Shown: positions 28,099 to 36,920, counted from the first letter of the stretch. The stretch: DNA of 64,000 nucleotides from Bosea vaviloviae (GCF_001741865.1 NZ_CP017147.1:3897001-3961000); one strand, 5' to 3'. Numbers and translations: made by a program. Notes: generated from the sequence alone by a model not told the origin.

Positions 28099-29395
28099 AC
28101 TTCAGGACATCGCGATCGTCAACGCCCGGCTTGTCGATCCGGCGACGGGACGCGACGAGCGCGGTTCGCTCCTCATCCGGTCGGGACTGATCGTGGATGT
28201 CGTCTGGGGCGGTGCGCCCCCGACCGTCGCGGAAGGCACGCATCTGATCGATGCCGGCGGCCTGGTTTTGGCGCCGGGGCTGGTCGATCTGCGCGCCTTT
28301 CTCGGCGAGCCGGGGGCCGAATTCCGCGAAACGCTCGGCACCGGCTCGCAAGCCGCCGCTGCGGGCGGCGTCACAACGGTGGTCTGCCGGCCCGATACCG
28401 ATCCGCCGATCGACGACCCCGCGATCATCGACTTCATTAAGCGCCGCGCCCGCGACAAGGCGATCGTCAACGTCCTGCCGTCGGCCGCCCTGACCAAGGG
28501 TATGCTGGGCAAGGAGATCACCGAGTTCGGCCTGTTGCTGGAGGCCGGTGCCGTGGCGTTCGGCGATGGCGCCAAGGCGGTCCGCAATCCGCAATTGCTG
28601 CGTCGGGCGATGATTTACGCCCGCGATTTCGACGCGCTGTTGATGAACCATGTCGAGGATCCCGATCTGCGTGGTTCGGGCGTCATGAATGAGGGCGAAT
28701 TCGCCAGCCGCAAGGGGCTGCCGGGCATCCCCCACGAGGCCGAGACCGTGATGCTGGAGCGCGACATCCGGCTCGCGCGGGCGACCGGCTCGCGCTACCA
28801 CGCGGCGATGATTTCCTGCGCGGAATCGGTCGAGCTGGTGCGCCGGGCCAAGGCGTCGGGACTGCGCGTCACCTGCGGCGTCTCGATCAACAACCTGACG
28901 CTGAACGAGAACGATGTCGGGGACTATCGCACCTTCTGCAAGGTCTCCCCGCCGCTGCGCCATGAGCAGGAGCGCCTCGCCATGGTCGCGGCGCTGGCCG
29001 AGGGCGTCATCGACGTCGTGGTCTCCGATCATGATCCCCAGGACGTCGAGACCAAGCGCCAGCCCTTTGCGGAAGCCGCTGATGGCGCGCTCGGCATCGA
29101 GACCTTGCTGCCGGCCGCCCTGCGCATGGTCCATGCCGGGCAGATCGGCCTCGCCACGCTGCTGGCTTCGCTCTCGGCGCGGCCGGCCGGCTTGCTCGGC
29201 CTGCCCGGCGGCCGGCTTGCGGTGGGCGCGCCCGCAGACCTTGCTTTGTTCGATCCCGACGCCCCGCATGTCGTCGATAAGCGCAAGCTCAAATCGCGCG
29301 CCAAGAACTCGCCTTTCGACGAGGCCAAGCTCGAAGGGCTGGTGCGCACGACGCTGGTCGCGGGCAGGGTGGTCTATCACGACGACGCGGTCTAG
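28091..29395 (+). CDS. pyrC: Dihydroorotase homologue lacking metal ligands (pseudo-DHOase, PyrC')
   Basis: 434 residues of the class I dihydroorotase fold, but the active site is degraded. The metal motif DxHxH reads DLRAF, with Arg68 and Phe70 in place of both His. The later HxST His is Met240 (AAMISCAES). H187 (NHVED) and D313 (SDHDP) remain. Such proteins are known in Pseudomonas as inactive partners that assemble with aspartate carbamoyltransferase, which fits the position two genes after pyrB. A catalytic pyrC should exist elsewhere in the genome. ATG at 28091 chosen; another in-frame ATG is four codons upstream. Confidence 0.9.
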   Translation: MAELQDIAIVNARLVDPATGRDERGSLLIRSGLIVDVVWGGAPPTVAEGTHLIDAGGLVLAPGLVDLRAFLGEPGAEFRETLGTGSQAAAAGGVTTVVCRPDTDPPIDDPAIIDFIKRRARDKAIVNVLPSAALTKGMLGKEITEFGLLLEAGAVAFGDGAKAVRNPQLLRRAMIYARDFDALLMNHVEDPDLRGSGVMNEGEFASRKGLPGIPHEAETVMLERDIRLARATGSRYHAAMISCAESVELVRRAKASGLRVTCGVSINNLTLNENDVGDYRTFCKVSPPLRHEQERLAMVAALAEGVIDVVVSDHDPQDVETKRQPFAEAADGALGIETLLPAALRMVHAGQIGLATLLASLSARPAGLLGLPGGRLAVGAPADLALFDPDAPHVVDKRKLKSRAKNSPFDEAKLEGLVRTTLVAGRVVYHDDAV

Positions 29396-29414
29396 ATCAC
29401 GTTTCCCGGGGTTG

Positions 29415-29466
29415 AGAGCATTGCTCCAGCGAAAAACCGGTACCCACTTTTTCGCGCAATGCTCTA
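29415..29466. repeat. RIME-like palindromic intergenic element 2 (short form)
   Basis: AGAGCATTG and CAATGCTCT outer arms enclose GCGAAAAACCGG / CCACTTTTTCGC inner arms. It lies between pyrC' and plsY, in the same orientation class as elements 3-5. Confidence 0.8.
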
Positions 29467-29501
29467 AGCTCCCGCGTGCGGGCTGAGACGAGAGGGGTGG
29501 C

Positions 29502-30125
29502 ATGCCGGACTGGATGAATTTGGGCCTGTCATGGCCCTCTGTTTGTGCGGCCCTCGCCATCGGCTATCTGCTCGGCTCGATTCCCTTCGGGATCATCCTG
29601 ACGCGCCTGTCGGGCGGGCCGGATCTGCGAAGCATTGGCTCGGGCAATATCGGCGCGACCAATGTGCTGCGCACCGGCAACAAGAAGCTCGCGGCCCTGA
29701 CGCTGGCCGGCGACATGCTCAAGGGCACGACGGCGGTGCTGCTCAGCGCCTATCTGGTCGGTGGCAAGAGCGCCGCCCTGCTGGCAGGGTTCGGAGCCTT
29801 TCTCGGCCATCTCTTCCCGGTCTGGCTGCGCTTTCGTGGCGGCAAGGGCGTCGCCACCTATCTCGGTATCCTGATCGGGCTGAAATGGCCGATTGCTGTC
29901 ACTTTTGCCGCGATCTGGCTCAGCGTTGCCTATCTCAGCCGGTATTCCTCGGTCTCGGCGCTGCTGGCGAGCGTGCTGGCGCCGCTCCTGCTCTGGTTCT
30001 GGGCGCATGAGTATCAGATGGCGGCGGGGATGGCGCTGCTCACCGTGCTGCTCTGGTACATGCATCGGGAGAACATCGCGCGGCTGCTCGGCGGCCGCGA
30101 AGGCAAGATCGGTCAGAAGGGCTGA
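29502..30125 (+). CDS. plsY: Glycerol-3-phosphate acyltransferase PlsY
   Basis: Inner-membrane enzyme that transfers an acyl group from acyl phosphate to glycerol 3-phosphate, starting phospholipid synthesis. 207 residues and about five hydrophobic segments. Conserved motifs are [32 protein letters not shown] and [20 protein letters not shown]. Six bp separates it from dprA, so they are probably cotranscribed, an order seen across alphaproteobacteria. Confidence 0.96.
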   Translation: MPDWMNLGLSWPSVCAALAIGYLLGSIPFGIILTRLSGGPDLRSIGSGNIGATNVLRTGNKKLAALTLAGDMLKGTTAVLLSAYLVGGKSAALLAGFGAFLGHLFPVWLRFRGGKGVATYLGILIGLKWPIAVTFAAIWLSVAYLSRYSSVSALLASVLAPLLLWFWAHEYQMAAGMALLTVLLWYMHRENIARLLGGREGKIGQKG

Positions 30126-30131
30126 ACGGGC

Positions 30132-31403
30132 ATGGCTGGCGTCGCCCTCACCGATCGCCAGCGCCTGGATTGGCTGCGACTGATCCGCAGCGAAAGCGTC
30201 GGCCCGCGTACCTTCCGCGCCTTGATGAACCGCTTCGGCGGGGCGGCCGCAGCGCTTGAAGCCCTGCCGGATCTCGCACGGCAGTCCGGCCGCACACTGC
30301 GGCTCTGCACGCTGGCCGAGGCGGAGCGTGAGTTCGCCGCTCTACAGCATCAGGGCGGCCGTTTGATCGCCCTGGGCGAGGCGGCCTATCCGAAGCCCTT
30401 GCAGGCGATCGATTCGGCACCGCCCTTGCTGGCGGTGATCGGGGCGGCTGATGCCCTGCTGCGGCCTTGCGTTGCGCTCGTCGGCTCGCGCAACGCGTCT
30501 GCCGCCGGGCAGAAATTCACAGCCAGGCTGGCGCGCGATCTTGGAGAGGCGGGTTTCGTCGTGGTCTCGGGGCTGGCGCGCGGCATCGACACCGCAGCCC
30601 ATGAAGCGAGCCTTGGGACTGGAACAATCGCCGTGCTGGCTGGCGGTCTCGACGAGGTCTATCCGCCGCAGAATCAGTCCTTGTTCCGGCGGCTTCTGGA
30701 GAGCGGCGCCGGGATCAGCGAGATGCCGATGGGCTGGGCTCCACGCGGGCGCGACTTTCCGCGCCGCAACCGGCTCGTCTCCGGGCTGTCGCTGGGAACC
30801 GTGGTGGTCGAAGCGGCACGCAAATCGGGCTCGCTGATCACGGCGCGCTTCGCCAATGAGCAAGGCCGGCAGGTTTTCGCGGTTCCCGGCTCGCCGCTCG
30901 ACCCGCGCGCGGAAGGCGGTAACCACCTGATTCGCGAGGGCGCGACGCTTTGCGCGGAAGCCGCTCACGTCATCGAGGCACTGCTGCCGCTGGTCGAGTT
31001 CGAACAGGGGCTTGGCGGCCAGGGATTTGGCGGCCAGGGATTTGGCGGCGCCGGAGCCGTGATGCGGGATGGCGCGGGAGAGGCTCCGCCTCAGGCGCTG
31101 TGGGACGAGCTCGATCTGCCTGGGATTACGCCCGCGCCGAAGACGGAACTCCCGGCGGACACGGCTTGGCAGGACAAGGCTTGGCAGGACAAGGCTTGGC
31201 AGGACAAGGTCTTGCCGTCGGAGACGAGCGATCAGGGCATCAACCTGCTCGATCTGCTTGGCGCGGCGCCGATCTCGATCGACGATCTCGTTCGCGCCAG
31301 CGGCCGTTCCGCCCGCGACGTCAGCCGGGAGCTTCTGGAGCTGGAGCTTTCAGGCACGGTCTTGCGGCAGCCAGGCGGCTTGCTGACGCGCCTGATGCCC
31401 TGA
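30132..31403 (+). CDS. dprA: DNA-processing protein DprA
   Basis: Loads RecA onto incoming single-stranded DNA in transformation; also widespread in non-competent bacteria. 423 residues: an N-terminal helix-hairpin region, a Rossmann-like DprA domain (CVALVGSRNASAAG, VVSGLARGIDTAAHEASL, AVLAGGLDEVYPPQN, to about 290) and a C-terminal winged helix (INLLDLLGAAPISIDDLVRA). The linker between them is expanded by tandem repeats: GFGGQ units from about 31014 and three AWQDK units at 31163-31207. The core motifs are intact, so function is probably retained. Confidence 0.95.
   Translation: MAGVALTDRQRLDWLRLIRSESVGPRTFRALMNRFGGAAAALEALPDLARQSGRTLRLCTLAEAEREFAALQHQGGRLIALGEAAYPKPLQAIDSAPPLLAVIGAADALLRPCVALVGSRNASAAGQKFTARLARDLGEAGFVVVSGLARGIDTAAHEASLGTGTIAVLAGGLDEVYPPQNQSLFRRLLESGAGISEMPMGWAPRGRDFPRRNRLVSGLSLGTVVVEAARKSGSLITARFANEQGRQVFAVPGSPLDPRAEGGNHLIREGATLCAEAAHVIEALLPLVEFEQGLGGQGFGGQGFGGAGAVMRDGAGEAPPQALWDELDLPGITPAPKTELPADTAWQDKAWQDKAWQDKVLPSETSDQGINLLDLLGAAPISIDDLVRASGRSARDVSRELLELELSGTVLRQPGGLLTRLMP
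31163..31207. repeat. 15-bp tandem repeat in the dprA linker
   Basis: Three identical GCTTGGCAGGACAAG units encode AWQDK three times. A second 15-bp repeat (GGATTTGGCGGCCAG type, about 31012-31050) encodes GFGGQ. Both are in frame in the linker before the winged helix. Confidence 0.9.
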
Positions 31404-31430
31404 GGTGGGATCGCCTGGCGCGGAACCGTC

Positions 31431-31555
31431 AGAGCAGGATGCGAAAAGTGGGAACCGGTTTTTCGCATCGATCCTGCTCTCATTTTTAGATGAGAGACGG
31501 TTTCAGACTTCAGACGGAATCACGCCGTGTTTCCGTCTGAAGTCATCCGGCTCTA
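31431..31555. repeat. RIME-like palindromic intergenic element 3
   Basis: First hairpin: CAGAGCAGGATGCGAAAA with TTTTTCGCATCGATCCTGCTC. Second: TTTCAGACTTCAGACGGAA with TTCCGTCTGAAGTC, then CCGGCTCTA. The closing CTA (31553-31555) is the TAG stop of the next minus-strand gene. Nearly the same layout as element 5. Confidence 0.88.
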
Positions 31556-31834
31556 GGGATTGGGGCGGCAACGCTCGGTCTGGTCGCTCGCCTCCTGGCG
31601 CGTCAGTTCGAGGAAATAGACCAGATGCCGCAGATCGGCGGCGCGCGCCATCGTGCCGAGTTCGATGAGCAGCAATTCGATATAGTGTGAGACCTCGAAC
31701 TGGAGCTGGCGGCGCTGGGCGGCGCGGCCGTCGATCGCGCCGGCTGGCGCTGCGGCCATGGGGGGCGAAGCTTCGCCGCCCTTGCGCGGCTGGTTTCCGG
31801 GGAGGGCTTGGCCGGGTTCGGCAGCTGCAGTCAC
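31553..31834 (-). CDS. Small helical protein, paralogue of the next gene (function unknown)
   Basis: 93 residues from a GTG at 31834 that follows GGAGG by 7 bp; a longer form from an upstream TTG is less likely. The N-terminal third is Pro/Ala-rich, the rest helical: HYIELLLIELGTMARAADLR then VYFLELTRQEAS. This half aligns with the gene at 31923 (YIE..ELxxMAxxADxxxLxYFLxxTRxEAS), so the two are tandem paralogues. Cytoplasmic, no signal peptide. Stop codon supplied by RIME-like element 3. Confidence 0.75.
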   Translation of the reverse strand: MTAAAEPGQALPGNQPRKGGEASPPMAAAPAGAIDGRAAQRRQLQFEVSHYIELLLIELGTMARAADLRHLVYFLELTRQEASDQTERCRPNP

Positions 31835-31922
31835 GTCAATGCCTCCATTGGGTGCAATATCGCGATAATGCAACCTGGAGTTTAAAAAAGATTGACTTGA
31901 GCTATCCCAGCCCCTTGCGGGG

Positions 31923-32198
31923 TCACATCAGGTTCGCGCCCGCCTCGCGCTTGAGCTGGATGGACGCTTCGAGCCGCGTCATGTCCAGGAAATAAGCGAG
32001 GCTCTCCATATCGGCGGATTTAGCCATCCGGAGCAGCTCGGCGCTCATGCGCTCGATGTAAAGCACGGTCGCCTGCTGCAATTCGGAGAGCTGTGGCTCT
32101 TCGGCGAGCATCACTGTAGGCGAGACGGAAGAGCTGGAGCGAGCTCCGTCGCGCACGGCGCTGCCGGAGCGTGGGAAGGTAACTCGTCGCGGTATCAT
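31923..32198 (-). CDS. Small helical protein, paralogue of the preceding gene (function unknown)
   Basis: About 91 residues from the ATG at 32198, preceded by GGGAG; an in-frame ATG 19 codons upstream has no clear ribosome-binding site. The C-terminal half, VLYIERMSAELLRMAKSADM then LAYFLDMTRLEAS, matches the neighbour at 31553. Pro/Ser-rich N terminus, no membrane segment. The conserved YFLxxTRxEA core suggests a small regulatory or adaptor protein; nothing more can be said from sequence. Confidence 0.72.
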   Translation of the reverse strand: MIPRRVTFPRSGSAVRDGARSSSSVSPTVMLAEEPQLSELQQATVLYIERMSAELLRMAKSADMESLAYFLDMTRLEASIQLKREAGANLM

Positions 32199-32331
32199 GG
32201 GCTGAACTCCCGTGATCATGCGCGCGATGTCGCGCGACATCTGGGCCTCATCCATATTCGCGTCGTCTTATGAAGACGCAATCAATGCGTGTAAAATTCG
32301 ATTTGACTGTCCTAAACGTAGCGGTGACCAC

Positions 32332-33255
32332 TCAGGTGAGGATGAGCACCGCCAGCGGCAGGGTACCGAGCGCGAGCAAGGTCTGCATTGTCGTGATCTC
32401 GGCCATCAGCGGCGCGTCGCCGCCGAGGTCACGCGCCAGGAAATAGGCGGCCGTGGCGGTCGGGACGGCGGCGGCGACCACCGTCATCGTCAGGGCCGGT
32501 CCCGAGACGCCGAGCTGCCGGGCGAGCGTCCAGGCCAGCACCGGCATGACGACGAGCTTGAGCGCGATGGCCAGGCCATGAGCGAGCCGGGGCTTGGCGA
32601 GGCGGCCCAGATCGAGCCCGGCTCCGACCACCAGCAGCCCGATGCCGAGCGCCGCGCGGCCCAAAATGTCGACATAGGTCGCGACCGCGACCGGGAGCAT
32701 CCACTGCAACTGATTGAGGATCAGCCCGAGCGCTGAGGACCAGATGAATGGGTTGAGCGCAACCGAGCGCACCGTTGCGCCTGGGCTCATCGGCTGTCCA
32801 TTGGCGTAGCGCGCCAGCACGATCACGCACATCACGTTCAGCAGCGGGATCATCGCCGCGACCGCGATCGCCATCATCGTGGCGCCGTCGCGGCCTAGGA
32901 GCCCCGAGGCGAGCGCCAGGCCCACAAAAGTATTCCAGCGCACCGAGCCCTGGAAGATCGAGGTGAAGGCCGGTCCCTCGATCCCGAGACGCCGCAGCAG
33001 GGGGCGGCTCAACAGAAGCGCCGCGGCGACGCAGAGTATGGTCAGGATCAGGCTCAGGCCCATTGCCAGGACGGGCAGGCGGCTCAGATCGGCGACCGCC
33101 AAGGTATGGATCACGACTGCGGGGAACAGCACCTGATAGGTCAGCCGCTCGACGCCGCTCCAATGCGTCGCCGTGACGAAGCCCGCGGTCTTGAGGCCCC
33201 ATCCTGTTGCGATCACCAGGAAGACGGCGACGAGGCTGTTGATCATCGGGCTCAT
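32332..33255 (-). CDS. AEC family transporter (auxin efflux carrier type)
   Basis: Inner-membrane secondary transporter of 307 residues with about ten hydrophobic segments in two halves. Family features include GSVRWNTFVGLALASGLLG in the middle and PTATAAYFLARDLGGD near the C terminus. AEC members in bacteria export or import organic acids such as malate and malonate. ATG at 33255 chosen; a second ATG three codons later is possible. No substrate-linked neighbour. Confidence 0.88.
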   Translation of the reverse strand: MSPMINSLVAVFLVIATGWGLKTAGFVTATHWSGVERLTYQVLFPAVVIHTLAVADLSRLPVLAMGLSLILTILCVAAALLLSRPLLRRLGIEGPAFTSIFQGSVRWNTFVGLALASGLLGRDGATMMAIAVAAMIPLLNVMCVIVLARYANGQPMSPGATVRSVALNPFIWSSALGLILNQLQWMLPVAVATYVDILGRAALGIGLLVVGAGLDLGRLAKPRLAHGLAIALKLVVMPVLAWTLARQLGVSGPALTMTVVAAAVPTATAAYFLARDLGGDAPLMAEITTMQTLLALGTLPLAVLILT

Positions 33256-33523
33256 GTCGCGGGCGGATCCAGATGGCGGCTGCCCGTCGCGGCGGGCTGG
33301 CGGCACCCGGAATCGGAACAAGCGGCCGAGACGCTCGTTGTTTAGACCGAGAGCATCGTCAAGGCGGGCCCTTCTCCTGTCATGGCGATGAGGCCCGGAC
33401 AAGGGCGCAGAGGGATAGGTGGCCTGCTATCGCCGCAATACTGCCGCGATTGGTTCAGGTCGTGTTCAAGCCGGCGCAGGCATCTTGTGGATGCTGCTGC
33501 TGACCACCTCAGGAGATACCATC

Positions 33524-33970
33524 ATGGCTTCCAAGAGGACTGTTTTCATTGCGGGCCTGACGGCCGCGGCCATTGCCGGGGCAGGGCTCGCGACGCCTGC
33601 CTTCGCAAGCGAGACGCGGCTGCGGGGCGATGCGCAGAGGCTCGACGCGGCCCCGGCGGAGTACAGCTATTATCGCGGCCATCGTCGCGGTTGGCATGGC
33701 GGGCGCGGTGCGGCTGTCGCTGGTGCGGTTGGCCTCGGCCTCCTCGGTGCCGCGGCGGTCGCCGCGAGCCGTCCGGCCTATGCCGATCCCTATTACGGCT
33801 ATGACAATGGCTACGATTATGCCCCGCCCGCCCCGGTCTATTACGAGCCGGCCCCGGTCTACGAGGCTCCGCCGGTCTACGCCCCACGCTATCGCTACTA
33901 TCAAGGCGGTTACGACTCGGGCTATCGCTCACGTAACGGAACGGTCGATCCGTCTCGCGGCGGTCGTTGA
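33524..33970 (+). CDS. Secreted Tyr/Pro/Gly-rich protein
   Basis: 148 residues. ATG at 33524 follows AGGAG. Signal peptide TVFIAGLTAAAIAGAGLATPAFA. The mature protein has a short hydrophobic glycine-alanine segment (AAVAGAVGLGLLGAAAVAA) that may be a membrane or glycine-zipper helix. Then a tail of Tyr/Pro repeats (YYEPAPVYEAPPVYAPRYRY). Proteins of this style are common in Hyphomicrobiales envelopes with unknown role. Followed by a stable hairpin. Confidence 0.75.
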   Translation: MASKRTVFIAGLTAAAIAGAGLATPAFASETRLRGDAQRLDAAPAEYSYYRGHRRGWHGGRGAAVAGAVGLGLLGAAAVAASRPAYADPYYGYDNGYDYAPPAPVYYEPAPVYEAPPVYAPRYRYYQGGYDSGYRSRNGTVDPSRGGR

Positions 33971-33978
33971 CGCACATA

Positions 33979-34009
33979 GGCAGGCTCGGCCGGAAAGGCC
34001 GGGCCTGCC
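33979..34009 (+). terminator. Stem-loop between the two secreted-protein genes
   Basis: GGCAGGCTCGGCC (33979-33991) and GGCCGGGCCTGCC (33997-34009), one G-U pair, loop GGAAA. No T run follows, so it may slow or partly end transcription, or protect the upstream mRNA. Confidence 0.55.
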
Positions 34010-34030
34010 GACATCACTGGGGGAAATTTG

Positions 34031-34333
34031 ATGTCTTACGATCGCAAGGCGATATGGCTTTGCCTTGGCTTGGTCGTGTCCGCCATTGGCGGAGCCGGCT
34101 CGGCCTCGGCCCAGTATAATCGCGGCTATGACCGCGATCCCGATTATGATCGGCGTGAGCGCTACGAGCGCCGGGACCGCTATGATCGGCGTGATGGTTA
34201 CCGCCGCGATGATCGCGGAGGCTACGATCGTCGGGCGCGCGGTTATGATCAGGGAGCTGGACCGGGCAGGGGCAACAACAACCCGCGCGGGACCCAGCAG
34301 GATCTGATCAGGCGCGGGCTCCTCGGGCAGTAA
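34031..34333 (+). CDS. Secreted Arg/Asp/Tyr-rich low-complexity protein
   Basis: 100 residues. Signal peptide IWLCLGLVVSAIGGAGSASA with cleavage likely before QYN. The mature part is built from YDR/YERRDR-like repeats (RRERYERRDRYDRRDGYRR), strongly charged, ending in a Gly/Asn stretch and DLIRRGLLGQ. Likely intrinsically disordered in the periplasm. Its short distance from the preceding secreted gene suggests cotranscription through the hairpin. Function unknown. Confidence 0.72.
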   Translation: MSYDRKAIWLCLGLVVSAIGGAGSASAQYNRGYDRDPDYDRRERYERRDRYDRRDGYRRDDRGGYDRRARGYDQGAGPGRGNNNPRGTQQDLIRRGLLGQ

Positions 34334-34352
34334 ATCAGGCTTTCCCGTCCGT

Positions 34353-34877
34353 CTAACGCGCCGCGTCGGCTCCATCCGGCGCGGCGTCGTCATGTTCGGG
34401 ATCGCCCGGCTCCATGCGCATCAACCGGTCGAGCGCACCCTGCAGGATGTAGGCGGCAGCCATCTTGTCGACGACTTCGGCCCGCTTGGCGCGCGAGGCG
34501 TCGGCGAACAGCAAGGTGCGGGTGACGGCCATGGTCGACATGCGCTCGTCCCAATAGGCGACCGGCAGCGGCGTGAGCGGCGCCAGATTGCGCACGAAAG
34601 CACGCGTCGACTGAACGCGCGGCCCTTCCGAACCGTCCATGTTGAGCGGCAGGCCGATGATCAGCCCCGCCACGGCATGGTTCTGCGCGATCTTGATGAG
34701 GGCCGCCGCATCGAGCCCGAACTTGACCCGGCGGATCGTCTCCAGAGGCGTCGCGATCTGCCGTTCGACGTCGGACAAGGCGAGCCCGATCGTCTTGGTA
34801 CCGAGATCGAGCCCGAGCAGCCGGGCATGGTCGGGCAGGTCAAGGAAGGTTTCGAGCGGCACGACATTGCTTGACAT
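34353..34877 (-). CDS. ruvX: Holliday junction resolvase-like protein RuvX (YqgF)
   Basis: RNase H-like nuclease family acting in pre-16S rRNA 5' maturation. 174 residues from the ATG at 34877. Catalytic pattern: [17 protein letters not shown] (first Asp), [17 protein letters not shown] (Glu/Asp region), [11 protein letters not shown] and [13 protein letters not shown]. The C-terminal tail is acidic and specific to this genome. Its stop is only 20 bp from the convergent secreted-protein gene. Confidence 0.94.
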   Translation of the reverse strand: MSSNVVPLETFLDLPDHARLLGLDLGTKTIGLALSDVERQIATPLETIRRVKFGLDAAALIKIAQNHAVAGLIIGLPLNMDGSEGPRVQSTRAFVRNLAPLTPLPVAYWDERMSTMAVTRTLLFADASRAKRAEVVDKMAAAYILQGALDRLMRMEPGDPEHDDAAPDGADAAR

Positions 34878-34931
34878 GCCAAGGCCGGTAGCACGCGCCG
34901 CCCATCGAGGCGAGCGGCGCGTGTTCGCGCG

Positions 34932-35098
34932 GCTCTCATCCAAGAGTGAGAGCAGGATCAATGCGAAAAACCGGTGCCCACTTTTCGCATCCTGCTCGAA
35001 AGCGTTTTTGAACGAAGCGGACGCCGGATTGCGTGAAGAAAGCGCGTTCCAACAAAGAGCTAGAGCCATTTCCGAGCCAATCGGATCGGAAATCGCTC
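34932..35098. repeat. RIME-like palindromic intergenic element 4 (composite)
   Basis: Two modules joined: GAGCAGGATCAATGCGAAAAA paired with TTTTCGCATCCTGCTC (element 3/5 type), then AGCGTTTTTGAACGAAGCGG and TAGAGCCATTTCCGA...TCGGAAATCGCTC (element 1/6 type). The last bases overlap the TGA of the binding-protein gene at 35097. Confidence 0.82.
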
Positions 35099-36086
35099 AG
35101 TTCACATTCTGCGGCGTGACGCCGGCCGCTTGCAGTGAGGCCGCCCATTTCGCGATCTCCGCATTGAAGCGCTTCGCATGCGCCTCGCGGGTCCAGTCGC
35201 TCTCTGGGAAGGTCCGGGTGCCGGCAGATTTGAAGCGCTCGAGCACCGTGGGATCCTTGAGCGCTGCCCTGAGCGCGCCATTGAGCTTGTCGAGCACAGG
35301 GGCGGGCGTGCCCTTCGGGGCATAGAGTCCGTGCCAGATCGTCATTTCGAGGTCGGTGCCGCTCTCGCGCGCCGTCGGAGTATTGGGCAGGACATCGAGG
35401 CGTTCGGTCGAGGTCACGGCATAGGCGCGGATCTTGTCACCCTGGACCTGCGGCACGGCCGTGGTCGACTGATCGCAAAGCAGATCGACCTGTCCGGAGA
35501 CAAGGTCGTTCATCGCCGGTCCGGTGCCACGATAGGCGACCTGCGCGAACTTCACGCCAAGCGCCTGGCCCAGCAGCACGGCGCAGAGATGCGCGTTCGA
35601 GCCGATGCCGGCATGAGCGATCGTCAGCTTCTCGGCCTGGAGCTTGGCATAGGGAAAGAACGCCTTGGCATCGACCGGCGGCAGGGCGAGCTTGCCTGCG
35701 AGCACCATCGGCCCGGTATTGATCAGGCCGACCGGCGCAAAGGCCGTGCGCGTGTCATAGGTCAGATTGCCGTAGAGCGCGGGCGCCGCGGCGAGCGCGA
35801 GATGGTGGATCAAGAGCGTATGCCCATCGGGCTCCGCCGATGCGAGGCGTCGCGCTCCTGCCGTGCCGCCGGCGCCGGCGACGTTCTCGACGAGGATCTG
35901 CTGACCGAGCGTGCGCCCCATATGGTCGCCGACGAGGCGGGCGATGACGTCACTGGGCCCCCCGGCGGCGAAGGGTACGATCAGGGCGATCGGCTTGCTG
36001 GGGAAGCTTTGCGCCCATGCCGGCATGGCAAGCCCCAGGGCCAATAGCGCCCCGAATGTGAGGCGTTTCATTGTGTTCGCTGGCAT
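35097..36086 (-). CDS. TTT-type (Bug) periplasmic substrate-binding protein, probable sulfolactate receptor
   Basis: 329 residues; signal peptide LTFGALLALGLAMPAWAQ. The Bug/TctC fold is recognised by FPSKPIALIVPFAAGGPSDV and VENVAGAGGTAGARRLA at the N terminus and AYRGTGPAMNDLVSGQVDL in the middle. Start at 36086 follows GGAGGAA. TTT binding proteins deliver carboxylates to a TctAB membrane pair, which is not in this window. In other bacteria sulfolactate import has been assigned to a TTT system (SlcHFG), and the neighbours here are sulfolactate enzymes, so sulfolactate is the likely ligand (inference). Confidence 0.88.
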   Translation of the reverse strand: MPANTMKRLTFGALLALGLAMPAWAQSFPSKPIALIVPFAAGGPSDVIARLVGDHMGRTLGQQILVENVAGAGGTAGARRLASAEPDGHTLLIHHLALAAAPALYGNLTYDTRTAFAPVGLINTGPMVLAGKLALPPVDAKAFFPYAKLQAEKLTIAHAGIGSNAHLCAVLLGQALGVKFAQVAYRGTGPAMNDLVSGQVDLLCDQSTTAVPQVQGDKIRAYAVTSTERLDVLPNTPTARESGTDLEMTIWHGLYAPKGTPAPVLDKLNGALRAALKDPTVLERFKSAGTRTFPESDWTREAHAKRFNAEIAKWAASLQAAGVTPQNVN

Positions 36087-36156
36087 CCATTTCCTCCGGT
36101 TTTGAAACCGCTCTGCGGCGGCTTGGTGGGAAAGCGAGCGGATCGGACCTGGCGCG

Positions 36157-36918
36157 TCAGCGCAGGTCGGACAGGTAGTGGGCCTCCTTGGTCAGGCAGA
36201 TGCTCAGGCGTCGCTCGACCGGCGAGCCATCAAGCGAAAAGGCAATGCGGTCGATCCGCAGGGCAGCTGTGCCGACGGGTGCAGCGAGCTGGCTGGCCTC
36301 GTCGGCGTCGAGCGCCACGGCCTTCAGGCGCTCCCGCGCATTGGCGATCGTCACGCCGTAGCGTGCGGCGAACAGGCTGTAGAGATTATTGGGGATCGGT
36401 CCCGCTTCCAGCCCCGGAAAGACACGCTGCGGCAAGGTCAGCGTCTCCAGGATGATGGGGACGGCATCGAGCGACCGCAGTCGACGAATACGGATGACGT
36501 CGGCTTCTCCGTCGAGATCGAGCGCCACGTATTCGGATTCATCGGCCTTGCCGGTCTCCACCCCCAGCACGGTGCTGTCGGGAAAGCGGCGCTCGCCATC
36601 GTCGTGAACCAGCTTGAAGAACTGGAACAGGATGCGCCGCTCGTCATGCTCGGCGACGAAGGTGCCGCGGCCCTGGCGGCGCACCAGCAGGTTCTCGGCA
36701 GCGAGCTCGTCGAGCGCCTTGCGGACCGTGCCCTGGCTGACGCCGATCTCGGTGGCGAGCTGCCCTTCGCTGGGCAGGCTTTCGCCCGGCGCCCAGACGC
36801 CATCCACGAGCCGCCTGACGAAGATCGCCTTGACCTGCCGATAGAGCGGCCGGAAGCCGAGCGGCTCGGCTGTGTCGGCGACATTGCGCCTGGGATTTTC
36901 CAGCTTGTGCACACTCAT
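36157..36918 (-). CDS. GntR/HutC family regulator of the sulfolactate cluster
   Basis: 253 residues from the ATG at 36918. N-terminal winged helix (LVDGVWAPGESLPSEGQLAT, then GVSQGTVRKALDELAAENLL) and C-terminal UTRA ligand-binding domain ending RIDRIAFSLDGSPVERRLS. Divergent from suyA. A perfect 14-bp palindrome begins 2 bp upstream of its start codon, suggesting autorepression and control of the suy genes. No Shine-Dalgarno sequence is visible between palindrome and ATG, so translation may be leaderless or start differently. Confidence 0.92.
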   Translation of the reverse strand: MSVHKLENPRRNVADTAEPLGFRPLYRQVKAIFVRRLVDGVWAPGESLPSEGQLATEIGVSQGTVRKALDELAAENLLVRRQGRGTFVAEHDERRILFQFFKLVHDDGERRFPDSTVLGVETGKADESEYVALDLDGEADVIRIRRLRSLDAVPIILETLTLPQRVFPGLEAGPIPNNLYSLFAARYGVTIANARERLKAVALDADEASQLAAPVGTAALRIDRIAFSLDGSPVERRLSICLTKEAHYLSDLR

Positions 36919-36920
36919 AT

